DNA of 64,000 bases, from positions 60,605,436 through 60,669,435 of the forward strand of contig CM038232.1 in the NCBI GenBank assembly GCA_021442155.1. The letters run 5' to 3'. The stretch comes from Cymbidium sinense. Taxonomy: Eukaryota > Streptophyta > Magnoliopsida > Asparagales > Orchidaceae. Of this stretch, positions 46,111-58,620 are shown piece by piece (within the stretch, counting starts at the first letter, position 1; each line of letters opens with the position of its first letter). Under the pieces are notes generated by a model. The model did not search any database and was not told the origin of the DNA. It saw only the letters and a program-made list of their open reading frames with translations. A program made the position numbers and the translations under genes.

Positions 46111-46488
46111 ACAGTCAACAATCACATCATAATAGATCAAAATCATAAATATTGACTAGAAGAACTTGAAATTCTTGAAGGAAATCACTTAAGAGCTCAA
46201 CAAGACCTTGAACTTTATCAATCATGTATGATTCAAGCTTATGATAAATTGGTCCATCCTAGAACTTTCCAAGTAGAAGACTTTGTCATGGTTCTTAGAA
46301 GGCCAATTTTAACTCATCGCAAGATATCCTACAAATTTAAACCAACATGGGAATGGCCCTTAATTGTGGAGAAAGTCTATGAAGGAGGTTCTTATCAGTT
46401 GATAGGTTGTAATGGTGAACATCCAGTGCTACTTATTAATGGACATAAAGATGTATTATATATGAATTGTATCTCGATTCCAAAATGA
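46111..46488 (+). pseudogene. pol: E1 pol: integrase C-terminal region
   Basis: Open for 86 codons at 46228-46488, ending at a stop in the expected place: MIQAYDKLVHPRTFQVEDFV, then VLRRPI, WEWPLIVEKVYEGGSYQLIG and a short tail. This is the post-core segment of Tat/Ogre integrases. As in E2, the protein stops soon after the G-x-Y-x-L strand and has no chromodomain. The stretch before 46228 (LEELEILEGNHLRAQQDLEL) is also readable in a neighbouring frame. Confidence 0.88.
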
Positions 46489-47435
46489 TGAATAAAATTA
46501 TGTTTCACTAAATTTTTATTATTGGTACAAAGATTGATCTTTTGTGAAATAAATGAATTTACTTTGGGTTAAGCTTTTTCTTATAATATTGCTCTGTATA
46601 GTTTTAAACAAATTTTTTTTCTAATAATAACCTAACTGACTAAGGATAAAGTATTTTAGAGATATCTTTCAATTCTTTTATGACAACATTTTCAAAATGG
46701 ATTTAATCCACTAAAGATCCCAACTAGTCAAAATTTGAGGATTTGGATTTAAGTAAAAAATTCCCCTTTTCTCACTTTAGTTATTTATATATGAACTAAG
46801 CCATTGAAGGCCCCTTCTTAATAGTTAATAAGATAGGAGTAAGTCATTTAGTAGGCACCATTTCCAAAAAAAAAGGATAAGATTAAGTCATCAAGACTAC
46901 TTCTTGTTAAAGAAAAACTTAGGATCTAGTCTATCCTAGTATAGACAATTATAGATCCTCCTCTTTGGTTGGTTAGTTATTAAGGCTATCCCCTTAGATA
47001 GTTCCACCTAGAAAGATATGACTCCCCATGCTTTCTTCTTAGGTTATCTATTTAAAGTGAATGAAAACCAAACTCTATTACAGTCAAGATAAGAATAAGT
47101 CCCTCAGAGCCATCTTTCGTGGTTATCACGACTATGTGAATCTTGTCCTAATACCATCTCTATTTTTCTTAAAGACTAGTGAATCTATTTTTATTTTATT
47201 TTTTTGAAAAATGAATTCTTTTCTAATCAAAACAACCTAAGGCATGCTTATGCTTATCTTTCAGAATCAAATTCAAAAAAAAATCAAATTTAAATTCAAT
47301 TCTTAAATTTTTAAACCAAATTCAAACTCTTACAACTTAAGCTTGTAGTTCTTATAAAATTTGTTGAATAGTTTGGTCAACATCAATATGTGTGGTGTAC
47401 TTTAGTTAGTCCACCACACATATTGGGGGTCCATT
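46489..47435 (+). other. E1 3' untranslated region
   Basis: AT-rich with no gene. It contains single or double copies of themes found repeated in E2's 3' UTR: 'gataagattaagtca', and 'gatatgactccccatgctttcttctt' near 47020, followed by 'agaataagtccctcagagcc'. It ends with 'cacatattgggggtcc' before the LTR, parallel to E2's 'cacacctattgggcgccc'. Confidence 0.75.
47421..47432 (+). promoter_or_regulatory. Probable polypurine-tract region of E1
   Basis: TATTGGGGGTCC just before the 3' LTR. The G-run would prime plus-strand DNA synthesis. The exact border is unsure because a few bases lie between it and the LTR start. Confidence 0.5.
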
Positions 47436-50400
47436 TATTGACTCCATTTTTGGATGAGATTGACATTATCCCCAATCCTAGTGATTAGGACCCATAATTT
47501 TAAAATAAGAGCTTCTAAATTAGACTCTAAGAACAATACACATAGTAACCATATGTATAAACATATTAGAGTCAAATAACAAACTAAATCAAATATAGAT
47601 CTATAATTGACTATCAAATTTGAAATTAAAATTAAAAAGCAAATCAAACTTAATGTCTTAAGGTGAAAGCCTAGGCCATCCTAATGAATCCTTCTAGGAC
47701 TTGAGCAGACCCAATTGAATTAAGTGAATCTAATAAAACCCTAAAAATTAATAAAAAGTCTAAATCAAACATATTTGAATTGAAATCTATATTTAATTGA
47801 GCTTAGACTAAGGTAGTTGGCGTGGTTGACCCAATTGACCCATTTAAACTCAAAATCACCTAAGTCCAAGGAAACTCAAATAAAATCAAAATAAATTAGA
47901 ACCAACCAAATAAAAAATATAAAATCAATGTACAAAACCCAAAAATAAAATTATGTGAGATTTAGAATGTCAAATAGGTCATTTGACCTAGAGCTAACCT
48001 ATGTGGGTCCCATGAGGTCAAAAAGTTAACACCATAGATTCAATCAAATTGAGTCATCCTACATGCTCAAAACCATCAAGTGAACATATTAAAATTTAAA
48101 TAAAAACAAATCTAAATTCAATGAGAATTTAATTAGGTTGATTTGGTCACTTAATCTAAATAGAACCATATGCACCTTATCGGACCTAAATTTATATTAA
48201 ATTGAAAATAATTTATATTAAATATTCAAAATCATTTGGAAATTCATAATCAAGCTTAATTCAACAAATCATTGGGATTAATTTGACCAATTTGGTCATT
48301 AACCCAAATAAACCTATGTTAATCCATTAAGGCCAATTTTGGTCAAAATGGGTCTAAATTAAAATCAACTTCAAATTAATTGAAATTAATTGATCCAAAT
48401 CACTTTAAGCTATTAATTGAATACAACTAAAATCCAAGGTAATTTCAAATTAAGTTAAATTGCTTGTTTGATTCAAATCAATTAACTTTAATCCATGTGA
48501 ATTTTAAAATGTGTTAAAGTGAATTTTAATCAAAATTTAACTTAAATACATTAAGATTAATTAAAGTTAATTTCTCTTTAATATCATGGATGATCAATTA
48601 AACATAAATGAATCAATGTCCAACCCTAACATAGCCACTTAAGTTAAATAACTAATTATGACTCATTTAAGAAAAATGGGTCTATCTAGGCCTAACCATG
48701 GCCAATTCATATGAAACATGAATCAATTTATCCATGAATCTTGTGGAAGGCAATTAGAAATGATTGAAACATAAAACTAAATCCAAATAATTGAATTGAA
48801 TGCAGTCAAAATAACCTAAAGCAATCCAAATCCAAATGGTATAACATAAAGCACTTAACCTTAAACTAAGCTTAAATGAGTCCAAACCCAATCCATAGCA
48901 ACCTTAGTTTGAATTAGATAGCCAACCACCAGCCCAAAGGAAAAAGATGAGGTGGAGCCTAAAGATAAAGAGATGTCATGGGGAAAAATTCTAAAGCATA
49001 TACACATGAAGCCAAATAATCTCATCCCCTCATCATCGCTTAATCTATTTGACTTAAGTGCAACCTATAACTCACTTAAGACTTGATTTAGGAAAGAGGT
49101 AGAAATCATAAGGGCATGTGATGATCGAGGTGGCAAAGAGGGATGAGGTGGAGCTTATGGAGAGTAAGCATGGTTGATCCACCAAATCCCCTCCAAATCC
49201 TACCTATGCTTACTCCTTTGCTGGCCTCACTTGATTAAAACCCCATCTTTAACCTTCCCATTTCCTCCCTTATCAAGATAGGATCCCAATTCTCATGGCC
49301 AGTGACCTTCCCTTGAATCCAATATGATAGTTCTTGGCCACCTATAAACAAAAGAAGAGAAACTAAATTGAGGGTTGTTGTTGATTCCATCACCTTCCTC
49401 AAGTAGAATCGAATAGGAACAAACCTTTTCCCTCCTCCCAATCTTCTCTAATCATTCTCCACACCAAACTCTAGTGAGTGGCGGTGGGTGTTGGTCTCCA
49501 CATCAAACTAGAGGGCGGTAAGTCACAAATATTTTCTAAAAGCTTCTTCTGATCCCCTTGAATTTTTTGAAAGCAAAGGAGTACTGAGACCCCATGCTAG
49601 TGAGGTATGGTCAAACCCAATCACCCTTTCAATTTAGCTTGGTCCTTTATGAAATGTAGTTGATTCAAGTAGATAATTGGATATCATCAAGTAAACATTG
49701 ACAGCCTTTAGGCTCTAATAGAGATTAGAGACATAATTATTGCCATCCATCCCTTCTGTTCAAAATGGAAGGTCATGGTTTAGCCACACAACATGATTTA
49801 AATCCCTATAAGAAATGCAGAATGATTCAAAAAATCATCCTCATCGCTTTAACATGGGATCTATATGGATCCTGCAAGGCCCTATCATGCAACATCACGT
49901 GTAAAGTGGTGCTACATTAGCACCTTGTAAGTGCTAACTAGGTTAAGTGAGAAAATTTGATTTTCTAGATTTAAAAATGCAAGAAATTGTTAAAAAAAAT
50001 TAAAATCTATAAAAATTAAAATACTCAATAAAAAATAGAATTAAGGGTTTATAGATTCATCTTACAAAGAGCAATCTATTAATCTAAAATCCAAAATTTT
50101 TATTTGATAAATTTAGGTTAATTTGAATTTAATGCAAAATAATCAAACCCTAATTAAAACTTAAATATTAATCTAATCAATCTGAAACTTTGAAAAGTTG
50201 AAATTAATGTTAAAATATAGCTTAAATAAAATTTTGAGGATTTATTGGTTTACGAATTAAAAGATAGAAAATTTTCAATCTTCAAATCTTAATTCAATTA
50301 AATTAATTAATAATAATTTTAAAAAATTAGAGAAAATTATGGAATTAACTTAAAACATCACAATAAACATCAATGAACCTAAGAAAAATATTAAAGCCCA

Positions 50401-53400
50401 CTCAAACATATTAATCCTTAAAATGACTTAATTAGTGAATTAATTAAATAAATAAATTTTTTTAATTAACTTGATCTTTACAAATTCATAATACATCAAC
50501 AAAATCTAAAAATTCTAAATAAACCCTTCGAGGGTTTATCTTTTTTTGTGCAATTAAAGAAAATTAAAAGCCATAAGTATGCCCTAATATTTTAGGTTTA
50601 ATATATGTTTTATTGAATCATTAAAATTTCAATTAACCTCAAAATATATCTCTGATCAAGATTTAAGGAAATAAAATTGGCAAGAAACCCCACTTGCATA
50701 AAAATTTCAAAGCAAAATGATTACTATATCAAAAGCTATTAAATTTTAAAGTTCATGGTCAATAGAAATCAAATAATAAATAAAACAAAATCAAAGAAAC
50801 TATAAAAATTAAAACTACCAACTCAAAACATTTTTAGTAACATTAGAGGACTTGAGGAAAATTCCCTAGACCTCTAAAGTTGAGAAATCCTAAAACTCAC
50901 ATATTTAAGGTTTAAGGTATAATTAAAATATGTGAATTTAATTAATAAATCAAATAATTAGGTGAAAATTATATTCAATCAATCTCTAAATTCCATGTCC
51001 AAATAAAGATTCATTAATATTGAAACCATCTTAAATCTATTTAATATTAAGTGAATGTTGATGATCATAATTAAAAATAATTAATTAATCAAACCGATTA
51101 ATATAAATAACCTAGAAGCTTAGGATGGCCTAGATTAGGTTTGGGACCTTAAGTATTTTATCTCTTTAGATTTCTTAAGCTAAGATCCATAGTTAAGTAT
51201 TAAAAAAATAAAATCTCATCATAAAAAGTTCAATTAAAATTAATAAATTCTTATTCATAAAATCTCCCATTAAATCAACTTAAATACTAAATTGAACTAT
51301 TAAATCAATAAAAACCCAAAATAATGAAATATAAATAAGATAAACTATTTGAATAATGAAATCAAAAGATCTTTAAATCAAGTTTAAATTAAAATTGAAT
51401 TTTAATTTTAATTTAATTAATTAAATTAATCAACTTAAAGCACTTATGTTTAACAAACATTCACATTAATTAAATGAAAATTAAATTTTAAATAAGTAAA
51501 TGAGATTAATCAAATTAAAATCTAATAACCAATCTACAATATATGAAATTGAATAATCAATTTATTTTTAATCGTAAGCAAATCAAATAATTATAAAGTT
51601 GAATATAAAATCCAAATTATGAATTCATTAAAAAAAAAAACTATAGATTTTAGACAACATTAAAATAAACCAATCAACATAAGTTTTAAAGAAATTAAAT
51701 TAATTAAAATCAAATTAGAAGATCAAATTAAACTAAACAATCATTAAATAAAAATCAATCAAACAACTAAATTCAATGAACCAAATAATTAATTTATTAA
51801 TTCAAGTGTAAATAAAAGATCATTTTAAATTGTAATTAAAATTACAACTCGGTTAAATTAAGATGCATTAATTAATTCAAATCAAATTAAGTAAGAAGAT
51901 TATTTATTAAATTTAAATAACACTAAAAAATTATTCAATAAATATAAACTATATTAATTTTAATAAAATCTAATGAAAGAAATTAACATGAATTCATAGA
52001 AAAGAACTAAACATTAATCAAATTAAATCCAAGTCAATTAAATCCCTAAATTAAATCCAAATTTATATAGATTCTTTGTTTTATCCCTAGAATGGATTTT
52101 CATCTTAGGGTGGAAATTCCATTCTACTAGTATTAGGATGCTGAATATAATGGGTTTTGCCTAAGGTACAATTTATTCTATTCTTCATTCTTTAAATTCT
52201 TAATTCAACTTTAACACAAAAATAAATCTTAAATTGAAATAAAAATTTGAAATCAATTAAATAATATAAATTGAAAGCATCCAACATTAAATTAAACAAA
52301 GTTTGAACTCAAATCAAAATTTGAACCTAAAAGGGTCTAGTGCAGTCATACCACACAAACCCCTCTTTTCACAAATTAGATTGCTAGGTCATCGACCCTA
52401 GACTTAGATTAGGCCAAAGATTTGTGATGTTCTATGTTGTGAAATGATTTTTTTTTTATTTTGTGGTGTACTATTTTAGACTTGATGAATAGAAATTATT
52501 TACTTGTTAGTTTAAATGTTAAGGCATTATTTTTAAGCCAACACTATTTTCTATATGGAGATGTGTTAAAAGGGACTATCATAATACATACAATAAATGT
52601 TATTTGCCTACAAGTGCTGCTCAAGTCTCTAAGCATAGCTCAATAAGATAGGTGAGCCTAACCACCTTTGGTGCTAAGCTCGTATGTTTGAAATATAAAA
52701 TGTTAGTGAATTGTATGTATTTTTTGATGTCTATTTTGCAAGATTAGGGATTTTATTTTATAATTTTTAAATTTAATTTGAGCTTAGAATTAAATTAGAA
52801 TTTATGAGATCTAAGAATAGCAGAAGCTGACTTTACCAACTAGTGGTCCTCTATAGTGCTCAAGGAAGTCCCTAAAGAAGGTGATGAGCTTGGATGATGA
52901 CCCCCACTGATCAAGACTTTAATTTTAGGCTGTACTATATAAGGCCAGAGCTTGGCTGCCTATTTTTCTTTTCTTCTAGGGTGTACAGTGATACCTAACC
53001 ACATTGGCCTATTAATTTAATTTGGCTTGATTTATTTTGTAATGCATAATAAAACTATATCTTTTTTCATATATTTCTTTTTGTGATTATTATGTGTTAT
53101 TTGAAAAGCCTAGAAATGTTAGGCTCTTAAGAAAATTAAATTTTTTTTATCCCATTAAACTAATCAAACTCAAATTTAAAATGAAAACTCATAACCTCAC
53201 CATAAATAAAGCCCTAAGCTTAAACAACTAAATGCAACTAGAAATAATTAAACTTTGTTAACCATTCAAGCATATTCTTTATAAATCTTTAGTTAGGCAC
53301 TTCACCCATCACACATAAGGGGTCATCGGACCTGTGAGGCTTCCCACCCTTCTTGGAGAAGTGTGCCTTATCATATCAATTTGAACCATGACTCATTTCT

Positions 53401-54403
53401 GACTGCAACTCATTATAAGCAAGAAATCATACTTAAATCCTTAAATAAAATAGTGAGTTAGAATAAATAAAAAATGAAAATTATTTCATTAGTAAAGTGC
53501 ATAACATACTAATCATTATCTTAGGTTACGAAATGAGATTAAGCTCTTAGTTTTTTTTTTTTGCTAAATATAATAGCCTAACCATCTTGCATATGTATGA
53601 CTAGAATCATGATTTTAAAATTGATTAGGTGGTTTGAACTAGTAACCATTTTAGATAGATAATAAGTCCAAAAGAGGTAAGGATAGGTCTATTTTCTCAA
53701 GTGAGAAAAGAGAACAAATAATTCTTAGAAATTAGATTAGGTCGAGCCTTTGACTTATGTTAAAAGCTCTTTTTGATATAGGTTCTCAAGTATCCTATTA
53801 GAATAAGTCTTCAACTTCTAGACATTTCTATAATCTTGTGCTGCCAAAATCTAAGTAACGGATTTCTAATAAAATGTCAACTCAAATCTCAATAACTTTA
53901 ATTTAATAATATAAAGCCTAATAGTAGGATAGTTTGAAATACTTACTCGGCTTCCCAATATCTAAAAGCATTTTTTTACTCATTCTTGATTCGCTTTCGA
54001 AAAGAACTCTTTCTCATTGAAGTGTTCCTTTTTGAATTTATAAATTAACAATCCTTTTAAGACATGCTTTGAAATCTATAGCAATAACAGTCAATTACTT
54101 TAACCGAGAGTATTATTAGGAGAAATTTTTTTATTTCTAAGATATAATTAACTATAGGGGCTTGCCATTTTAGGGAACTACAAACCCTGCACTAAATAAA
54201 CCTTATTTTACTTCTCCATGTAATTCAAGAAAAAAATTATTGGTACATCAAAGACCCATCAGCCTTTGGAACTCTCAACAAGTAATTGAATCCATTATAA
54301 AATAATACATTTATCTTTTGAAATAAAATATTTTTCCATTAATGATGCATTTGATTATCTAAATAAGTACCCTTGAGATCTATGTGGTTCCTTTAATTTA
54401 GTC
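47436..54403 (+). repeat. E1 3' LTR (about 7 kb)
   Basis: Starts TATTGACTCCATTTTTGGAT, aligning with E2's TGTTGACCTCATTTTTAGAA. Landmarks in the same order support homology: weak TTGACC motifs near 47820-48330, a TATA box at 52935, the 'taactataggggcttgcc' U5 block near 54145, and 'attatctaaataagtac' near 54353. In between it is very AT-rich and strongly diverged, with no gene seen (50000-52300 is almost only A/T-rich noise). The 3' end is set near 'tagtccaca' by analogy with the CCACA end of B. Its 5' partner is outside the window. Confidence 0.75.
52935..52944 (+). promoter_or_regulatory. TATA box of E1's 3' LTR
   Basis: CTATATAAGG followed by 'ccagagcttggctgcc', aligning with 'TATAAGGGTAGAGCTTGGCTACCC' of E2. 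The palindrome is only partly kept. Confidence 0.6.
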
Positions 54404-55130
54404 CACATTTTTGTTATTAGCTTGTGGGATTCCAAAAAAGAAGAAGAAAGTAAATAAAGATGAACCTTAAAAGGGTGAATCTCTATGCTTTTTTTATGCC
54501 CAAAAGAACCAGGAGAAGAAGAAGCTAGAAGACCCACATGTTGAGTCTATTTGATAGTAGGTCTAAGCCAAGATGTATAAGGGCAATGCTCGACTGACCA
54601 TTTTTTTTTTTTTTTTTGGGAATTATTTTTCATGGACCAGCCACACCAACCTTTCATTTATTATTATATAATTTATTTATTTTGACATTTATTTACTTCA
54701 TATTGTGCATCTAGAAATAAAGTATTTTTTTTTGATTTTTCTCAATAATGTTTGTTGTGACTGTGTAAGCCTAGATTATTAGTAGGCTCATTGAAAAGAT
54801 AAATTTTCTACACAACTAAATATAACAACTCATAATTTAATTTAAAATAACTCATAACATATCACATCTATGATCCTAAGAAATAATTAATAAAATTTTC
54901 TAGAATCTCTTAGGTCATAGAACCAAGTGTATATTATACAATTTTCTTATATGGGCTCTTCATCCATTGCACATAAAAGGTCATATGTCTTGTACATCTA
55001 AATATATGGGCATGCTAGACTAGTCCTCATAGTAACCTATCATCAAAATAGAATCAAATTTATAGTATTGAGAAACTGAATAATAAAGACTCACCATGCA
55101 TAGGATGAGTCAACAAAGGAAGCTCAAAGA
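54404..55130 (+). repeat. E0: truncated LTR-like fragment
   Basis: A second, separate copy of the LTR promoter-proximal block follows E1's LTR: 'gaagaagaagctagaagaccc' (54515), then 'gatgtataagggcaatgctcgactgacc' (54573) matching the TATA/palindrome region, a T-run at 54601-54618, 'gaccagccacaccaacc', and 'gggctcttcatccattgcacataaaaggtcat' (54954), which matches 53294-53325 of E1. It is a fragment of a related LTR with undefined limits; no gene. Confidence 0.6.
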
Positions 55131-55599
55131 ATGAAGTATGGAAACTTGCTATATATATAAATTCCCCTATGACTAGTGAATGATTAAAGAAGACTGGCCA
55201 TCTAAAATGACCAAAGTTTGACGACCCTACCTTGACATGTCAATTCTCTACATAAGAGCAGTGACATATTAGAATAAGTAGTAGGTCGCTCACTCTAATG
55301 ATTTATAGATCTCAGTATATAGCAAAGAACCCTTGACTTATATCATGATGTGTTCCCACCTATATTATATTTATTATATTCAACTGCTTTCTCCATTATT
55401 ATACAAGGGAGTATTTTCCAAGAAGGGGGAAGGGGGGGGCGTTGTTGCTTCATTCTACAAACAAATTAGGATTCAACATTCTTTTAGGTGTCGTGAGTGT
55501 GGATGAGGCTAAGAACTAAGAGCCTGGTGTAAAGCAAACCTGGATACTCAACATGAAATCATTCAATGGGTATCGACCAAAATGCCAAATAATTCACCA
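55131..55599 (+). repeat. Probable E3 5' LTR remnant and start of leader
   Basis: Contains a TATA-like 'tgctatatatataaattccc' (TATA at 55150-55160), a G-run at 55427-55439, and 'ttcaacattcttttaggtgtcgtgagtgtggatga' split over 55472-55506. The part from 55486 resembles the T-G-G-T-G-T-C-G-T-C-T-G-T-G-G primer site that follows the LTR in Retand-like elements, with an inserted base. The LTR start is not identified. Confidence 0.4.
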
Positions 55600-56750
55600 T
55601 GTAATAGAAGTTGATAGATATGGAAGATAGAATAACTCTCCTAGTACAAGTAGTTATGGAGAAAACCAACAACAAAGAATCAAGGGGCCTAAGAAAATGA
55701 GATACCTTCAGGATTTGCCAACCTACTAAGCTTTCTACTTGAGAAAGAATTATTCAAAATAGCCAGCCTAGATGATAAGTCATATTATGAGAGTGAAGAA
55801 AAAGACATACTGAAAAAGCATGTGAATCAAACCAATGCTTTCTCCATGAAGATCATGAAGGGTCACCCCCACACATGTTTAGAATCTTCCACTTGGAATC
55901 ATACAAATGTTTAAAGGACTTGACATATCATATCGCATACTTTGAATCAATAATGTCACTGTTTGATTTATATGATGCAATGAAGTGCCACTTTTTCTTT
56001 ATCACTTCTAAAGAGTCGGCCCTCAGGTGATTCTCATGTTTCTTAGTATGGGTCATAACCTTTTTTCTAATCTTCAAAGAATGTTTGCTACATAATTCAC
56101 CAGTCCTTAGAAACTGATGAAGAGTTCCATGACTCTTCTACAAATGAGATAAGAACATGGTGAGTCCTTAAGGAAGTTCATCATTTCCTTTCAACAAGAT
56201 ATGCTAGAAATTAAAGCCTTGGAAACCATGGTGTCCTATGCCACACTCACTCAAGGCTTGAGAGAGGGACCCTTTAGATATGCTCTCAGGCTTCAACAAC
56301 CCAAAACATTTATAGAACTACTTGAGTTGGTGAATAATCACATAAATGTGAAGGAATACAACAAAGTCATTCAGCTAGATCCACTAACTCATATAAAGGA
56401 TTTAGTGAAGAGGTCATCTTCAGAGCAGTCTCCTAGAGAAAGGTCTTGACTATGAAGATCAGATAAAAGAAGGTCACCCGAAGAACCTACACTTAGGCGA
56501 GATTTTAAAAACTACGTGACTCATTATCAAAAAGCTAAATACTCATAACCTACTTTTCCAACTCCATTAATGGTGCCAATGGTCTAATGGAACAAAAAAT
56601 ATAATACTTCAAAGGATCATCGCTTATGGAGGCCACAGTGTTCTTGATTGCTCCAGGTATTATGCATATCACCGAGACCATTGATACAACACTAAGGAAT
56701 GCTATCACCCAGAGAGCTTTGTTGATGAGTAGATAAAAATGGTAAGCTCA
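55600..56750 (+). pseudogene. gag: E3 gag (broken)
   Basis: Readable blocks in shifting frames include a 'HIAYFESIMSLFDLYDAMKCHFF' capsid start (about 55935-56005) and, in the open stretch 56201-56449, LREGPFRYALRLQQPKTFIE then LLELVNNHINVKE. The latter is the end of the retrotransposon gag domain (G-L-x-x-G-P-F-x-x-S-L-x-x-x-P-x-x-x-x-x-x-L-L-x-x-A-x-x-Y-I). A zinc-knuckle-like Y-A-Y-H-R-D-H...N-T-K-E-C follows at about 56650-56705 with a stop inside. Most of the 5' half is too decayed to follow. Confidence 0.85.
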
Positions 56751-57152
56751 AGGAATTCATCAGAAGAAAGAATAAAGACATTGCCAAAATAAATAAGAAA
56801 CCCACACTGGCATGCATCATCTATATCACAGGAGTTGTACTAGCTATTTTTGAAGGAGGCAGAGAGTCCTAGAGAAAAACAAGCCTCAAGTGATTGCGAT
56901 CTAGAGAGCTTAACTCAATTGTGATCTAGAATGCTATCATCTAAAGAGCTTTGTTGATGCGTTAATAAAAATGGTAAGCTCAAGGAATTCATCAAAAGAA
57001 AGAATAAAGAGGTTGCCAAAATAAATAAGAAACCCACCTCGGCACACACTATCCATATCACAGGAGTTGTGCCAGCTATTTTTTGAAGGAGGTAGAGAGT
57101 CCTCGAGAAAAACAAGCCTCTAGTGATTGCGATCTAGAGAGCTTAATTCAAT
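56697..57152 (+). repeat. Direct tandem duplication of about 230 bp in E3 gag
   Basis: Copy 1 (56697-56928) and copy 2 (56929-57152) both run from 'gaatgctatca' to 'gatctagagagcttaa'. They differ by scattered substitutions and small indels (about 12-15 by eye). The segment is the region after the zinc knuckle (FVDE-IKMVSSRNSS). The second copy lies directly before the protease. Confidence 0.92.
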
Positions 57153-57189
57153 GCACATCATACCTCCATATTTCTTGTAAGTTTCTCAA

Positions 57190-57720
57190 AGAAACGTAAA
57201 CCTGGCATTGGTAATCCATACAATGATGTTAACCTCATCATGCCATTAATCACCAATTATCAAATTGTGAGTATATTTATTGACATAGTTGGCTCAATAA
57301 ATATCAACTTTATGTCCATTTCAATAAGCTAGGGTTGGTGAGTTCTAAACACACCCCTACTGGAGGAACGTTGTATGGCTTCTTAGGAGAAAGAAAAGAA
57401 ATAGAATGGGTAATAACTTAGGGGGACTATAAGAATCAATTTATAATAATATCCAACTTTATTTTAGTAGAAGCTCTCGCCACCTATAGCGCCATCTTCT
57501 ACCAACCACTACTCAACACATTTAGGGTAGTGATGTCAACCTACCATGAAGCAGTCAAGTTTTTTGTTGGAGTTGAAAGGATCACCATCAAAGGAAACTT
57601 AAATCAATCTATAACTAGCTACTTGAGAGTAGTAGGCAAGTTGGGTAAAGAAGATGATGTTTTCCAGTTAGATGTCGTATGAACAAGAGTCAAAGTTTAT
57701 GAGAAAATAGAAGATATTCT
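57190..57720 (+). pseudogene. pol: E3 protease region (broken)
   Basis: The aspartic protease cleaves the Gag-Pol polyprotein. The frame reads NDVNLIMPLITNYQIVSIFIDIVG, which aligns with the N-D-x-L-V-x-x-x-x-I-x-x-Y-x-V-x-R-I-L-V-D-T-G-S-S block; the active-site triplet D-T-G reads D-I-V-G (57282-57293). Later, about 57550-57645, VKFFVGVERITIKGNLNQSITSYLR corresponds to the K-F-x-T-x-x-G-V-x-x-x-x-G-x-Q-x-x-A-x-x-C-Y segment before RT. Not functional. Confidence 0.8.
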
Positions 57721-58620
57721 TAGGACATGAGTTATTAGTAAAGTCCTCAAAGTTACCTCAACTTTTTACCCTAAGCATAAAGAAGCTCTCATTCAAATTA
57801 TTTTATATAATATTGATGTATTCACCTAACAGAGTAAAAAAGTCAAGGTATTGATATTAACATTAGAAGTCAAGCTGAAAGTGGAGAATGTCTATCAACT
57901 TTATTAATTAGAATTCAGCATGTTCTAAGGATAGGTACCAACTTCCTTAGATATATGAACTCATTGACTCAGTAGTTGGTTACTTGGTAATGAGTTTTTT
58001 GGATATATTTTTAAGATACTATCAAATGCAAATGCATCCCACTGACTTAGAAAAGACATCTTCTTATTATTGGGGATAGACACTATTTTTAAAGAGTAAT
58101 GCCCTTTAGGCTCAAGAACACAAAGGCTACTTATCAGAGAATGGTGGGTTGTGTCTTCAAGAGAAAAGAGGGATAACTATGAATGTTTATGTTAATGACT
58201 TGATGGTTAAAAGTAATTCTCCTAGATAACACATTCAAGATCTCAAGGAAACCTTATCGCTCAGAAGAGTACAACATGCACGTTAATCCCTTAAAGTGTA
58301 CTTTTGGTACCTAGTCAAGTAATTTCTTGGGATTTTTAATTACCTCTAAAGGCATAAAAGTGAATCTTGATAAAAATTAAAGCAATAATTAAGATGCCTT
58401 CAACAAAAATATTGAAAGAGGTTCAACGACTTATTGGGCGAGTCATCACGTTAAAGAATTTCATCTCTAAAGAAGAAGAATGTTGCTCACCATTCTTCAA
58501 ACTTCTTAGAGGAGCTAAGAGATTCAAGCAGACATTACAATGTAAAAGAACTTTATGTGATCCAAAAAATCTATTCACATCACCACCTTTGCTACAAATC
58601 TCATAGGAAGGGGAGACCTT
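57721..58620 (+). pseudogene. pol: E3 reverse transcriptase (broken)
   Basis: Blocks in order: Y-N-I-D-V-F-T at about 57810 (lead-in), D-R-Y-Q-L-P near 57930 (normally D-x-F-P-L-P), YQMQMHPTDLEKTS near 58020-58060 (Y-N-Q-I-x-M-x-P-x-D-x-E-K-T), and the active site YVND at 58188-58199 (third residue D to N). The open stretch 58367-58606 covers IKAIIKMPSTKILKEVQRLIGRV and further thumb residues. 'FLGFLITSKGIKVN' precedes it in another frame. Multiple stops. Confidence 0.88.

Noticed and set aside
46228..46488. Chromodomain at the end of E1 integrase
   Set aside because: The protein stops soon after the G-x-Y-x-L strand and no chromodomain aromatic pattern follows.
47435..47647. Minus-strand hydrophobic frame at the start of E1's LTR
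   Set aside because: It arises from AT-rich LTR sequence, and the LTR start alignment explains the region.
47436..54403. A host gene hidden in the long AT-rich stretch
   Set aside because: No open frame above about 70 codons, no splice-linked conserved motif, and LTR landmarks at both ends.
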